NCBI RefSeq assembly: GCF_932526225.1 | Contig: NC_064035.1 | Span: forward strand, 18,651,969-18,715,968 | Origin: Nematostella vectensis | Taxonomy: Eukaryota; Cnidaria; Anthozoa; Actiniaria; Edwardsiidae | Direction: 5' to 3' | Length of the DNA stretch: 64,000 nucleotides | Part shown: positions 45,001 through 56,631 of the stretch, one piece after another | How the letters are laid out: each line of letters starts with the position of its first letter | How positions within the stretch are numbered: position 1 is the stretch's first letter | Position numbers and translations under genes: made by a program | The notes under the pieces: generated by a model | Databases searched by the model: none | What the model saw: only the letters and a program-made list of their open reading frames with translations | What the model was told of the DNA's origin: nothing

Positions 45001-48000
45001 GCTATTTTCGCCCCTAAATTAGCGTAAATCAGGCTGTAATTATACGTAAGAACTTTTTATTATAATAAACAACAGTAACAATCATGTTAGCCCTAAGACG
45101 GGGCCTGGTGCATTCCAATTTGATCCAGAAATGTTTAAAACCGCCTAGTCAGTTTGTTTTTGCCTATACGGCTCTTGCGGCTTTGCCCAATTCTATGGGC
45201 ATGAGCTACTTTGCTGGCGTTATGTAAAGTAAATGAGTGCGTTAATGTGATGTTACACGCGTCGTTTCCGTCGATATCCGTCATTAAAGCGTTTGCGCGT
45301 TTTTGGAAGTCGAATCAAAAACTCGCAGTGCGTTGCCGTACCCAAAAACTCACAAATCTGACCCAGTTACATTCTTTCGGGTATATCATGAGTACATGAC
45401 TGAGTGGGAACCAGCATTAGAAGATGTTTACAAACTTATGCGGGAACCAACTAACATAAAGGATCCGAATGCTGTTGCAATCGTAAGAGAAAAAGCTGAC
45501 AAAACAGTGATGGACTGAGACGGTCACCCGAATACTCTAGTTGACGATTACGAAGTTATCAGGCATATTCCCAAACTGATGTCAACGTGGGTTACCAAAT
45601 ATCTCAAGAGACCTACGAACTGTGAGAAAGTCATAGTCAAAGGGAAGTGGGTGAACAGAGGTGGTGGCTATGGACTTGAGATTCCTTGTGAATACATATT
45701 TGAAGGTGACAGTTTTTCTTCTAGCTGGCTAAAGCGGAAACTGGTAATCGAGGAATTTGATGCGACTGATCCGCACAAGACCACACAAGTCTCACAAGGC
45801 GATTAGCCATAGTAATTAGATTAGACAGTTAAAAATATGACGAAATATGACGTGCACTATTTGTTGTCATGCTGACAAATATTGTTGATGACCGTTTAAT
45901 AGAGGTGAAAAACAATGAAATCAACCAATTGGGACCCTTCTTTGGTGACCGCGTCCGCTTAATAGAGGTGACCGCTCAATAGAGGTCAAGTTTACAGTAA
46001 ACATAAGAGGGAAAATTCGGGACTTTGGTAAATGACCTTTGAATAGAGGGTGACCGCTCAATAGAGGGTCGCTTAATAGAGGTTCGACTGTACTTAAATG
46101 GTTTCCGTTAGATATCCAAAATGGAGGTTGCTTACTTTATCATCTGTTTTTCTTGTGACTTATGCATATAAAAAAATGCATAAACAGTTTTAAAGCTCAT
46201 GGCAAAGTTATACAATTTTTTTTTAATGCCTCCTAATCAAACATCTTTGTCATTGTAGACAACTCAGACTTGTTCCTAAAGATAGCTCCAGAGGCTCTCA
46301 GCTTGACCATTCTCAAGGATGAAGGGTTCCCCTTCATGGCTGGAGGGGTAAGGGCAACATATGGCGCTACTAGTGGCAAGATATGCTTTGAATGCAAGCT
46401 AACAGAGACTGCTGAAGTTGATCTCCCTGACACTGAGGAACCAAAACACTTTGTCAGAGTTGGTTGGTCTTCTGACTCTGCTAACCTCCAATTGGGTAAG
46501 TATTATATTTTCCTTTTTAAAATTATGTAGTGCCATACTGCAGGTGTGTATAGACCACTGAGAGTTGTATTGAACATTTAATAATACCAAATTGAAACAC
46601 TAAATTTAAATACTTGGATCACACGAGAACAATGCGGGCAAATGAGCAGTTAGTAAATAAAATTGCTATTAAAATTTGCCACCATATTTTAATTCAGTGT
46701 ATTGGTTAATAAGATTGTTTTAGACAGGGCATTCGCACATGCCGGTCCAGAACTATGGAACAATTTGCCTATTATCATCAGGCAGATAAAAGGACAACCC
46801 CTTTTAAACAAACGCTCAAGACGTTTTTGTCTAGCCTACAATGTTTGATATTTTATTTTTATGCAACTTTTTGTTTCCTTTAATTCTTTTTATTTAGCAC
46901 TTTACAATGTGTCCATAGTTTTAGCGCTTTACAAATGAAATTATTATTAAATGTATTATTATTGTATTTTCTAGATAAATGCTTATAGATCCATGAACAA
47001 GAAGACAGCGTAGATTTAAACCAAGCTTCTTATTTTTACAATTTAATGACCTAGCATTTACAGCTGGTTCATGTGCACTAATCCTTTTAAAAAATGGGCG
47101 ATTTTCTCTCTCTTCAATTTCAAGCTTGGAAAACAGCATTTAAGGTTCCTTGGTGTGAATTATTATAGGTAATTGACTGGTGTGACTTATTGTTTGCAGG
47201 TGAAGTTGCCTTGTCTTATGGATTCGACAGCACAGGCAAGAAATGTACAAACAATGAGTTCACTGAGTTTGGCCAGACCTTTACAGCTGGGGATGTCATC
47301 ACTTGTTATCTGGTGAGAAGGCTATTTTGTATTACTGTGTTCTTCTTAGGATGAGATATGTGAGCCATTGAAAATGAGAAAACTGATAAACTGGTCATTT
47401 ATCTTTATTGCTTTGTGTCTCACACTCATTCTTCTACTTGCATAGGATTTAGAAAGCAGTCCAAAGCAAATCTCCTTCAGCAAGAATGGTGAAGATTTAG
47501 GCTCGGCATTTGACTTGCCCGAGGATGCCCAAGGGAAAGCTCTCTTTCCTCATGTGATGATTAAGAACATTGATTGTTCATTGAACTTTGGAACACAGGT
47601 ATTACTTGTTTGGGTAGTATTTGATCACTGAAGGGTTCCCTTAGTCAGATTATAATTTAAAACTCTTCCTCGCAGCTCTACCAATAAAACCTCATATAAA
47701 TGTTTGGCACACATATTACACATATTTACTCTTCTTGTTAAAGCATGCACAGTTATCCATTTAGATTTATCAGAATATTTTATTCATAGATATTAATTGT
47801 GAGAAATATTTTTTTATTTCATTTTCATATCATTTTTAATTGTTCTAGGAGGAGGCATGGTTTGCACCCAAAGAGGGATTCCAATTCATACAGAATGCCG
47901 AGAAAGATACATTGGAACATGGCACAAGAGGTCCTGCATCTAAAGAAGAATGTGAGGTAATGTTTACCCAAATGTGTCAACCTTTTCAATTCATTTGTGT

Positions 48001-50379
48001 ATAGAATGTCGCCCCATCACCAACCTTCTTAAAAAATATTTTTAAGGATCAGGTCATTATGGCATTGGAGGTGGTTAAGGTTGCTGAAGGTTTCATTTTT
48101 CTTGTCAATAACAAAACATAACACATATATTTTCTGTCGGGATAGAGACAGTCAATCTTCGTTGAGCTTCATTGATCTTCAGCAGCCAGCTTGTTCTGGG
48201 AAGGCTGCATCACTGTCGTCTTTGTTTCATTTCATGCAGTTACGTGCATTTTCGTCTTGTTAACTTTTTTTTTCTTTTAGGTCATCATGATGATTGGCCT
48301 TCCTGCATCTGGTAAAACCACCTGGGTTAATAACCATCTAAATGAGCACCCAGACAAGAAATATAACATCCTTTCTACTTACTCTGTCATGGAGAAAATG
48401 AAGGTACATATATGGGGAATGTGATACTATATTGTATTTTGGAAGTTTGAAAATTGGCAGAGCAATGACGAATTTTGGGATTGAAAGCTTTGCCTTAAAT
48501 TCAAAACAATTCATTCTATAATGGTTTCCTTTTTTGTCCGAACTGATTTTAGATATTTCACGGGTACATAGTCCAGTTGCTTTTGGTCAATCCAAATATA
48601 GGCTCCTTGACTGCTTGCAATTTGATGTGATGTGCATGTTTCTTGGTTGAACTGTAACTTCTGCATATAGGTACCTTCTCTTGGACACCTTGTAATTACC
48701 TGGTGTCGCAAGCATTATTTGTTAAAGGATGCACCTTGTTCTACAAGGTTTTCAGGGAAATGTCTTTGTTTCAGATTTTGGGTGCTCCCCGTAAGCAAGA
48801 TGTTGGTGGTTATAGTAAACTGATGGATAAGGCCGCCAAGTCCCTCCACAGACTGTTTGAGATTGCACCAGCAAAGAAACGAAATTATATTCTAGATCAG
48901 GTAATCAATCTTGAGCCTAGTATGCTGTGTGGAAACATGTTTATAATAAAACCTTTTTTATGGCGAGAATTTGAATCATTTGGAATAAACTCAATTGTTA
49001 CAGGTGAGGTACAGGTTGCTTTCCAAAAAAAAAATTGATAACCTTGAAAAAGTAATTTTAACTTTTACAGTAAAAACATGTTTAATTAATTTATTTTTTA
49101 AGACCTTTAAAGTAAACCCATTTATATTGTGTGATTGTGTTGTAATGTTTGGTATTGTGTCATAATTTGTACTAATAGTAAGCTTTTATGATCAGACCAA
49201 TGTGTACCTGGCTGCCCAAAAGAAAAAGATGAATCCCTTTGAGGGGTTTAACAGGAAAGCTGTGGTGTGCATTCCTACCATGGAGGAATTGAACAAGAGA
49301 GTAGAAGAGCGCAAGAAAGAAGGAGTTGAGCTACCATTCAATGCCATCTGTGATATGAAAAGTAAGTTATTCAATTTTGAGAAAGGATGTCGATAAATGA
49401 AGGTTTTATGTATTAAACAAAAATTTACCAATCATTGAGGTTAATTGCATTGTACTCTTTCATCTTAAAAGGGAGTTTCCGCATCCCAACGACTGAAGAA
49501 TTCTTTGAAGAAGTCTTATACAGTGACCAAGAGCCCCCTACCTCTAAGAAGATTGTTGACCTGTATCACCGTGATGGCCAGGTTAACCGTATTCGCACCC
49601 ACAGTGGCGGCCACTCAGACCCCCCTCGCAAGCGCACCCGCTGGGAAGACAGCTTCCCACACTCTGGCAGCTATAGAGGTCACTCCAGAGACAGGCATGA
49701 TGACAGTCGTAATAGTGGTGGTTACGGAGGCTACAATCGCAGCCCCCAGCAGTATGGTGGCCGGGGTGGTTGGCAAAAGGATTATCAGAGAGGTGGAAGA
49801 GGAGGAGGGGGTTATGGTGGAGGGTACAATGATCGGCGTATGCAGCAAGGAGGATACGGAAACCGCAGTGGGGGTGGTTACAGAGGAGGAGGAGGGTATG
49901 GAGGTGGCGGCGGCGGCTATAGGGGTGGCGGAGGTTATGGTGGTGGTCATAGAGGAGGTGGAGGCTATGGGGGTGGTGGTCACAGAGGTGGCAGTTATAG
50001 TGGTTATAGAGGCAGCTATAAGAGCGGCGGCTACGGCCAAGGCAGCGGAGGCTACGGCCAAGGCAGCGGAGGCTACAACCGAAACACAGGATATAACACC
50101 TATGGTAGCTATGGCAATCAGAATCAACGGCAGCAGACAGCACAAGTGCAACAGTATTCACCCACAGCCACAGCCCAGCAAGCAGCATACTCCTCACCGC
50201 AGACGACCCAAGCCCAGCAGCAGGCAGCCTACACACAGTACTACCAGAACTACCAACAGCAGTACGGGCAGCAGTGGTCCGCCTACTACCAACAGCAGCA
50301 GCAGCAACAGCCCCAGGCGCAGCAAGGCCAGCAGACCACATACACCCAAAACTACACTGGATACACTGGCGGCTACTAG
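39039..50379 (+). CDS. HNRNPU: hnRNP U (SAF-A) homologue, 11 coding exons
   Basis: Exons 39039-39645, 44675-44738, 44837-44895, 46259-46495, 47200-47312, 47446-47598, 47849-47956, 48281-48403, 48775-48900, 49196-49361 and 49472-50379 join in phase: 2,664 nt, 887 residues. Residues about 9-43 are a SAP DNA-binding motif ([20 protein letters not shown]), followed by an acidic stretch. About 244-447 form a SPRY domain ([22 protein letters not shown]). About 448-600 are the polynucleotide-kinase-like NTPase with Walker [11 protein letters not shown] at the start of exon 8. The C-terminus is RGG/GGY-rich, then Gln/Tyr-rich. The protein binds scaffold DNA and RNA in the nucleus. Poly(A) signal AATAAA at 50532-50537. 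Intron 1 (5 kb) holds a possible antisense gene; intron 3 holds a pogo-like element. HNRNPUL paralogues are a less likely alternative. Confidence 0.94.
39646..41590. other. HNRNPU intron 1, left part
   Basis: Intronic. Contains a G/C-rich imperfect inverted repeat near 40608-40700 (TCGTTCCCAGGGTC on the left, GACCCTGGGCCCGAGGATGA on the right) typical of small cnidarian MITEs, and a repeated phrase (ACCAT-x-CAATGTCATAT...TACA) near 40720 and 41130. No exon supported. Confidence 0.4.
41591..42058 (-). CDS. Unrecognised two-exon antisense coding segment in HNRNPU intron 1
   Basis: On the minus strand, 42058-41912 (49 codons: [19 protein letters not shown] ... [13 protein letters not shown]) is bounded by CTCATTAG and GTAAGTGAG. 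A second block from about 41806 to the stop at 41591 follows TTTTTTTCTGCCGAG and continues in phase: [20 protein letters not shown] ... [14 protein letters not shown]. Composition and phase agreement favour real coding sequence; the 5' end was not found. A partial direct duplicate of the upstream exon (42019-42078 repeated at 42153-42212) lies just behind it. I recognise no family. It may be a nested gene or a fragment of one. Confidence 0.4.
42976..43145. repeat. Exact 85-bp tandem duplication
   Basis: 42976-43060 and 43061-43145 appear identical (GTTTTATAACCCATGTTTGA ... GGATATCAGGGTTCAAAACT). The lack of divergence indicates a recent event or an assembly duplication. Confidence 0.93.
43146..44674. 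other. HNRNPU intron 1, right part, with coding-like but unassigned frames
   Basis: Plus-strand frames 43179-43406 ([15 protein letters not shown]) and 44080-44295 ([17 protein letters not shown] ... [16 protein letters not shown]), and the opposite frame 44195-43962 ([19 protein letters not shown]), have protein-like composition, but I could not place them in a gene model or family. Confidence 0.25.
44918..46090 (+). mobile_element. Pogo/Tigger-like DNA transposon in HNRNPU intron 3
   Basis: TIRs start CAGTCGAACCTCTATTAAGC (about 21 bp, 44918 and 46090), flanked by TA on both sides (44916-44917 and 46091-46092). A CAGT terminus with a TA duplication is typical of the Tc1/mariner pogo branch. 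The subterminal regions carry about eight or more copies of a motif close to GACCGCTTAATAGAGGT, probable transposase-binding arrays. The 1,173-bp element has no DDE transposase; its only substantial ORF is the HIRAN-like sequence described separately. Confidence 0.87.
45303..45806 (+). pseudogene. HIRAN-like cargo ORF within the pogo-like element, one internal stop
   Basis: One frame runs 45303-45806 with a single TGA at 45516-45518 (after KADKTVMD); both halves are in the same frame, 168 codons. The sequence [36 protein letters not shown] and [10 protein letters not shown] matches the HIRAN pattern (a Glu-Pro-x-Asn-x-x-Asp-x-x-Ala-x-x-Val core followed by x-x-His-Ile-Pro), and [21 protein letters not shown] resembles the C-terminal end of a repetitive HIRAN-like family I associate with cnidarian genomes. 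HIRAN domains bind DNA ends in SWI/SNF helicases. An upstream in-frame start may exist. The stop suggests a recent pseudogene, or an allelic or sequencing variant. Confidence 0.55.
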
Positions 50380-50531
50380 GGAATTAGCCACCGATACTGG
50401 TCGTAACAAGAATGGACCTTGTGACTTATGAGGAAGAATAATTGTTATAAACCAAAATGTGAATTCAGATGAAGAATCACATAACTTGTCCATGAGACAG
50501 TTTTTTTTTTTCAGCAATACTTGTTTAGCCA

Positions 50532-50537
50532 AATAAA
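50532..50537 (+). promoter_or_regulatory. HNRNPU poly(A) signal
   Basis: AATAAA 153 nt after the stop codon, followed by the T/G-rich ATTGTAAATATTTTGACC. Confidence 0.7.
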
Positions 50538-51935
50538 AGGCTATTGTAAATATTTTGACCTTAATTGGTGAGTTTTATCATGATACAAACTTTTCTATAG
50601 CTAAGCTATTTGTACTCACATGAAAAACATACCTCGCATGCATTGTAGCAATTTCTCATTAGTAGATAGTTCAACCATTTAGCGATCACTGCATGTTTTT
50701 TGGGTGGTAATGTACATGATTTTTTAACTGCTAAATTAATAACTTCATGAATTACTTTTCATGCTGCCACTGATTTGTGTGTGGTTCTGAGGCATGTTGT
50801 GCAAATATCAAACGTTTTTTAAATAAAAACAGTCCTATCAATTCTTTGCAGTATGTTTTTTAAATATCCAAAATGCCACAGACGAAAAAAGCACTGACAG
50901 CATTTCATGTAGCTTTGTCTTTATGCCATTTTAGATTAGCTAGGGCCCGCCAGTCAGAAATGCAACGTGAAAACTATTGACTCTGCTCACAAGATTGTAT
51001 GGCCCATGGACTATATCTTTTGCTCCCTCCCCCCTCCATCGCCTCATTCCAGACAAGGCTGCAAATGACTAATTCTCACCCCTATCTTACTGGCATATGT
51101 ATCTATTTTCCTTTTAATTTAACCAAATTTTATATATCGACATTGATGCTTTTCCAAACAAGTGTTTTAATAGGTCCACTAGATCTTTATTCAGCTACAT
51201 ACAAATGAAATGCTGTAACCTATCAAATGTTCTTTTTATGTATGTGCTACAAGGTTAGTGGAAACAGTGTTAGGCTAAATTCTGATATTGATTTTCAAAA
51301 TCCCTTGAAACAAAATGTAATTGTTAAAGTGTATGAGTCAAGCCAGAAGAAAAGATAAAGACATTACAGTGTCTTACTAAATAGTATTTTACAGGATTTT
51401 GCAACAAGCTCTCCGTGTTTGATAAGAAAACCAGCTCAAGTTCCATTGCGTAATGTGGCTTCTTCCCCGTGGCCGGACACATTTTAGCCATGGTTTAGCC
51501 CAACAAATACTGTTCCTACTGCCCTTGCATGCTACCCACACTTTGAATGCTTTTCTGCAAAATTTGAGACTTGATAATTTTCCCTTGAACTCTGAAACGT
51601 ATGTTATACAAGAAATAAATGAATGCTTTTAGTACTGTTTTTAATCAGGATGATCCCACTACCTGGGAGTCTGTAAATCCCAAATGTAATGATGCATGTG
51701 GTTTCGTCCATGAGCCAGCATGCTTTTCTTAATATTTCTATATGTTTGATATGTTTTTAGTGTAAGGGAATTATTGTTATTGGCCATGGCTTCCCGTCCT
51801 TTGCTGTTTAAGACAAAGCAAAATAAATAAACACATAAAATTGTGTTATCTACAAAGGATTTCTCCACCACAACAGGGTGGAGAAACTGGATGACTGACC
51901 TAAATAAATAAGTAAGAAATAAATATAAAAACTAC
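50538..51935. other. Intergenic region between the convergent HNRNPU and LMLN genes
   Basis: AT-rich, no supported gene; AATAAA-type hexamers on the plus strand (for example 50821 and 51821) are unassigned. 51714-51786 (GCCAGCATG ... TTAGTGTAAGGGAATTATTGTTATTGGCC) recurs in the same orientation at 56944-57022. Confidence 0.45.
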
Positions 51936-54900
51936 CTATTTGATGAGAATATGGACAACTACTTGTGTTGTTAAAGTGATAATAAAAGCAGAACCAATTG
52001 AAACAGCATGACAGGCAACTGGTTGTATTTTGGGTTGCGGTTGGGTGCCTGGGGGTGCTGGGACAACAACTGGAGGGCAAATACCTGGACTGTCATAGCA
52101 AATGTCCTGGCATGATGGGCAAACAATAGAACCTTTATGCAGCCAGCCATCGGAACTCTGCATTTCAATAGATAATACTTGCCCCGGATGATAACATTGG
52201 TAGGTCAGACCTCCAATTATTATTTTTAGCCCATCTTGATCACAACGATACTTATAGCATCCACTTCCCCAATCGACAGAGATCCAGCGTACTGCACACT
52301 TAGACTTTTCCCAGACTTGTCCTTGAAGGAAACACTTTGCATCGCTACCATAATACTCCAACCCGTAATTCTTCTCTTCTGTCTTTTGGTTACTAGATGA
52401 CAGACAATAAGACCCCCGTAATCCAGCTCCCTTGGACGTCCAGACAAATCCCTGGTAATACGGGCAGAAATCAGCCAAATCCACTGATCCACCATACAGA
52501 CCAGGGTTGTTAATTCCAGCAAGTGATTCAAAGTATTGGTATTCTACAGGTAATGGTTGCGTGTATTGGGCAAGATTGCACATTGCTACAGAAGTCTTAT
52601 CATTTGAACAATATGTTCGCTGGGCTTCTGTTGAATTCTTCAAAGTTTGACAGAATGGATATGCTTTTTCCTTTAATCTTTGTTGTTGAGTCAACCAAGC
52701 TTTGCAGCTATTATTTACAAATAAACAACCCAGGTTTTTACCCCATCTTAAAGTCTCAGCCATCTTGAAGTTCGACCTGTACCAACCAGTATCTTCCATG
52801 AGGGCTAAAGTGACTCGAGAAAAAACTGCATTCTGAGTGAAAGCACCGGTCATTCCCTCATTCTCAAACACCCTTTTTTCCCAGTGAGCAAGCTCAGTAC
52901 CAGGCCCCCCTTGATTCTCTAACTCCGCTCCCTCCAAGGACGAGCAATTGAAATGATCCTGGACCTCTTGTTGGACTCTGGGTGTTACCATTAACTGTAC
53001 CGTATGAGACACCATGCCATTATTTCCCTTGTCAGTTCTAATCATCCAGTCCTTCCGTTCAATGGTTTTTATAGTCTGGAAAAAAAAAAGTTTTTTTGTG
53101 AGTTGAAAATAGGCCAAACCAATCATCAAGTACCATGCCCAATTTGAATATTTCTATCACATGACCAGTTTTCTCTACCATGCCCAATTTGATTAAACCC
53201 ATCACAGTCATTGATAATTTTCTTCTTTTCAATACACATGGTAGTTGAAAACATCTTACAAAATCGAGACCTTTTGAAAGGAAGACTTTTAAGACTGAGG
53301 ATGATGAGCCAAACCCCCCTCAATAACACTTCAGAATAAAAGACAAATGATAAATATGTAATTTGCTAGCAGTCAGAAGTCCTGAAAGGTTGACCACCAA
53401 TGAATGGCTTGAAAGTGTATTACAAAATGCTACACCCCATTTTGGAGAAAATTATGTTATTAGACCGATTATCTGATTTTTTTTTTTAAATAATACGCCT
53501 ACACTGCTAAATCACAATTTTCCTCATCCCAATCTTAGCTGTGCAGGAAATCAGGATTTTCCAGCTAAATCTAGAATACATGACAGCAAAATCTAGAATA
53601 AATGACAAAATTAAATACACATGTGTGCTTGAAAAGGGTTGTGCATAAGGAAAGTCGTCATTTGCACTTGATTTCACCTTTTCTATCTCTATCATCTTGC
53701 TGTCAGAGAAGATTGACAATTATTTTGTATTAACAGTAACAATGTTTTTAGTCATCCTTTTGATCTTGTTAATTTTAGTTGCTTGTTACGGAGCCCTGCA
53801 GGAATAACAACTTATCCTAGACACAAACATGCCCCCTAAAAGGGATAGCTTGGCCCCTTTTTTGCACGTCATACGCCAGCCATTAGTCATCCAAAACTAG
53901 ATTTTGTTGATAAATGGTATAGTTAGAAAGACCACAGGCAAGCTATAGAAAAACTAGATGGTCTGCGTAGGCGTGGTGTAGACAAGGTATGAATCAACAC
54001 AAGGTTGAAAAGGTATGTTAAACGCCTCTACGTTTCACATAGGCGTTTAACATACCTTTTCAACCTTGTGTTGATTCATACCTTGTAGATTTTGTTGAGG
54101 GTGGACCTTTTTGTAACTACTGGAAGGTAACATGCATAGAAAAAAGTTAAGCCATATGGTCAACCTTAGGTACGTCCCTTAGTGTGCTTTAAAGGAAAGA
54201 GTGCTAAAAAATCTGTAACTCACCCTGTCACTCCATGTGTATCGTCCCAGTGCAAGGTCGTATGGTGGCATCCCTGTGTCACTTCTAGGTGTGATGGCAG
54301 TACCATTGTCATATCGGAAGAAAGCATAGAGTGATGGAGAAAAGCCAAGTGCATGAAAGATTTCATGCTTGAAAGTTGCCAGCAACTCCTTTTGGTCATT
54401 CGATACATTCATCTTATCTGGACAAATGTTGAGGAACCCGGCCACTGGTCTGTCGACATTTCCCTCCTGTTGACACACTGCGGCATATGCCAAAGTTTCG
54501 CGCTTTTCACACTTTTCCATCGATGCCGTGACATACAGAACAAAGTCAGTATCGTTTTTTCCTACCCCAGAGCTCGAGTTGTTCTCCGCATGACAGTCTT
54601 CTCCATGCTCGTTACAAACTCGGCATGCAGCCACATCACTTCGCGGGACATTTCTTGGCCCGCATAAAGGCTTAGAAGCGTCACATGCGACTTTACAAAA
54701 TCGTACTTTGCCAGGTCCATCGCCCGTCGCATTTTTAAGAAAATAAGAATCATTCAAACATCTGCGATCTAAAATTATCCTTTCCACTGTCTGTCTTACT
54801 CGGAAAGTGTCGTGAAAGTATTGAATTGCTTCGCTTAGAACTTTCTTTACGACACTCACGTGGAGTCGCAAAGGTTCAAGCTCCAAGTAGACAAGGGAGA

Positions 54901-55063
54901 TCCGTAGCGAATTCTCAACGTTTCGTCTACTTACGTCACGTCTTGCATTAAGAGCAACATTATGAATGATTTCGTCCTCGTCTCGAAGGGACTGATCGCA
55001 GACTAAACACCCAAAATAAAAGAACAAGGTCACTAACAAGAACAACAACCGAACTGCCGCCAT
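51936..55063 (-). CDS. LMLN: Leishmanolysin-like (M8/invadolysin) metallopeptidase, two coding exons
   Basis: Coding exons 55063-54224 (280 codons) and 53075-51936 (379 codons plus stop) join in phase (AGG|GTGAGT, TTTTTCCAG|ACT): 659 residues, close to the 650-690 usual for LMLN. An N-terminal leader (MAAVRLLFLLVTLFFYFGCL) precedes a Cys-rich propeptide/catalytic region. The zinc site HEIFH is at about 233-237 (HEIFHALGFS), and the third histidine is in ELAHWEKRVFENEGMTG at about 344, as in M8 peptidases. Exon 2 adds the Cys-rich C-terminal domain and ends in a hydrophobic tail (GSAFIITLTTQVVVHILIK), suggesting a membrane or GPI anchor. Invadolysin-type enzymes function in cell migration and lipid-droplet biology. 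The frame extends upstream through a poly(G) run, but a start at MAAVRLL after the Gly tract is far more likely. The 1.1-kb intron contains a 46-bp-arm palindrome. Confidence 0.93.
53982..54086. repeat. Perfect palindrome, 46-bp arms, 13-bp loop, in the LMLN intron
   Basis: 53982-54027 (ACAAGGTATGAATCAACACA ... AAACGCCT) and 54041-54086 are exact inverted copies with CTACGTTTCACAT between. It would form a strong hairpin in the pre-mRNA. Confidence 0.93.
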
Positions 55064-55396
55064 TTTGGGTGCGCTCCTACCCAGTTCTCCTCCGGTCAGA
55101 ACAGCCATTCCCCCCCCGCCCCCCCCCCCCACCCAGAAATAAAAATATACCTTTATCTATTGTCCTTTAACAGGTCCTTTGCTTTCAGCTCTGTGGTCAA
55201 ATAACCTATTCCAAAGTTACAAATTCAGTATCCCAAAACATGCGTTAGAAGTGCAACAATGATCTGGTAGGAGGGGCTGTGGGTTAGGAAGGGTTGCTAT
55301 TTGTTTTTTCTACCTACTACTGTGCCGCGGAACCCATCAACCCTACATCGAGCCAAGTAGCTTGGCCGCGACTGTGGAACATTATTGTCATATATT
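55064..55396. other. LMLN 5' flank with C-rich tract
   Basis: A C-rich block near 55109-55132 (poly(G) on the coding strand) lies 45-70 nt upstream of the LMLN start. No core promoter motif was recognised. Confidence 0.4.
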
Positions 55397-55765
55397 CAGG
55401 CCCGTACCCAGGATTTTGATGGGGGGGGGGGGGGGGGGAAGGTGCGAAATCCGAAAGTGGACCTATTTTTTCCAGGGGGGGGGAGGTAGGGAGTTCTCTG
55501 ATAAAGATCTGACCACCCCCAATAAACAAAAAGGGTTTTTTATGCCTTTGCAGTATCTCCACGGGACGTTTATTGTCGGATTTCGCTACATACCAGAGTG
55601 ATCTATCTTAAGCTTTATAGCTTTTTTTATAAATAGCATGTCTATTGAGAACCGAAAGTGGACCTTCGGCCGTTGTATGTGTGTGTGTGTTTGGGGGGGG
55701 GGGGGGGGGGGGGGGAGGGGAGTTGCGTTCGCACCCCTTGCACCCCCCCCCTGGGTACGGGCCTG
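55397..55765. mobile_element. Full-length poly(G) MITE, TIR CAGGCCCGTACCCAGG
   Basis: CAGGCCCGTACCCAGG at 55397 and its exact complement ending 55765 bracket 369 bp. Internal G runs occur at 55420-55438, 55477-55485 and 55692-55714, with a (GT)n tract at 55676-55691; CGAAAGTGGACCT occurs twice. Copies or ends of the same family occur at 6474 and 1899. Flanks are AT-rich (ATATT / ATATC), and no exact target duplication is certain. Non-coding. Confidence 0.7.
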
Positions 55766-56413
55766 ATATCTGAAGATGCACTTCCCACACTACGTTCCGG
55801 TCGCATTAGTTTACAGACTCGTACCCAGTCGTTATTTGCTGTTGCGCGGACATCCACAGCAACCTTAAAGACAATTTGTGCTTGAATTATATCTCCGAGA
55901 GTAGATATTTGCGATGAATACAATCCAACTAGAGCACAGTATGAGCTTGAATAAGTGCCAGAACATTCAGACCATCCAAATTCCTTTCATGAAATGATCT
56001 ATCGAGCTCATCAGTGTCGTCCGCCGTCTTGGAATTTACAAAACGATAATGTCGTCTAATTGAATAGGGAACGACCAAAAAGAGAACTAAATGGTGCGTG
56101 TAGGTAGGCCTATGGACTTGTGCACAAAAAAGGTAAAAAACGGTTATAAAAAACGCTGCTTGCAATATAACAAAGCACCCAACATCCAGATTAATAGAGT
56201 ATAAATATTTGGTACTTTTTATAATTTCTTGGTCAAATGGTATTTGTGGCACGACAGTGAATTTGTTGGTCTAGACGGCGATACGAGTCGGGGTGTAACT
56301 TGGAAATTTTCGTCAATTTCATTTACTAGTACAAAATAGCGTACGGTAAGAGAGGGACTCTTTGGTATTACCTGCGCGCCATGTCAATTCCCATCCTGGC
56401 TATTTTTAGTAAT

Positions 56414-56631
56414 GCCTAGTGCACACTAGTGACAACAACATAACAACATAGGCGCGCGTACTCTTTTAAGCCCGACATAACGACATGGACATAATGACAT
56501 AAAAAACATGTTTTTTCTCATGTCCTTATGTTCATGTCGTTATGTTGGGCTTATGTCAAAATGCCGAACCATACACACTTAAACATAAGGGTGCACGCGC
56601 CTATGTCATTATGCCACTGTGAGCACCAGGC
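56414..56631. mobile_element. 218-bp MITE with nested ACATAA-type inverted motifs
   Basis: Ends GCCTAGTGCACACTAGTG and (complement of the right end) GCCTGGTGCTCACAGTGG are imperfect inverted repeats, continuing into CATAGGCGCG on both sides. The interior is a mirrored run of CATAACGACATGGACATAA-like words. A possible GTAA duplication flanks it. GCACCAGGCGT also appears at 61314, suggesting another fragment. Confidence 0.55.

Noticed and set aside
49505..50532. Long frames (252, 178, 308 and 112 codons) overlapping the last HNRNPU exon
   Set aside because: Shadow frames of the repetitive RGG/Gln-rich coding sequence; the HNRNPU frame has the family domains and splice continuity.
54179..55132. 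LMLN start upstream at a Met before a Gly tract
   Set aside because: The extension is a translated poly(G) run; the next Met gives a normal signal peptide and family-like length.
55642..55923. Pro-rich frame near 55.7 kb
   Set aside because: Translates the poly(G) MITE end; not protein-like outside the tract.
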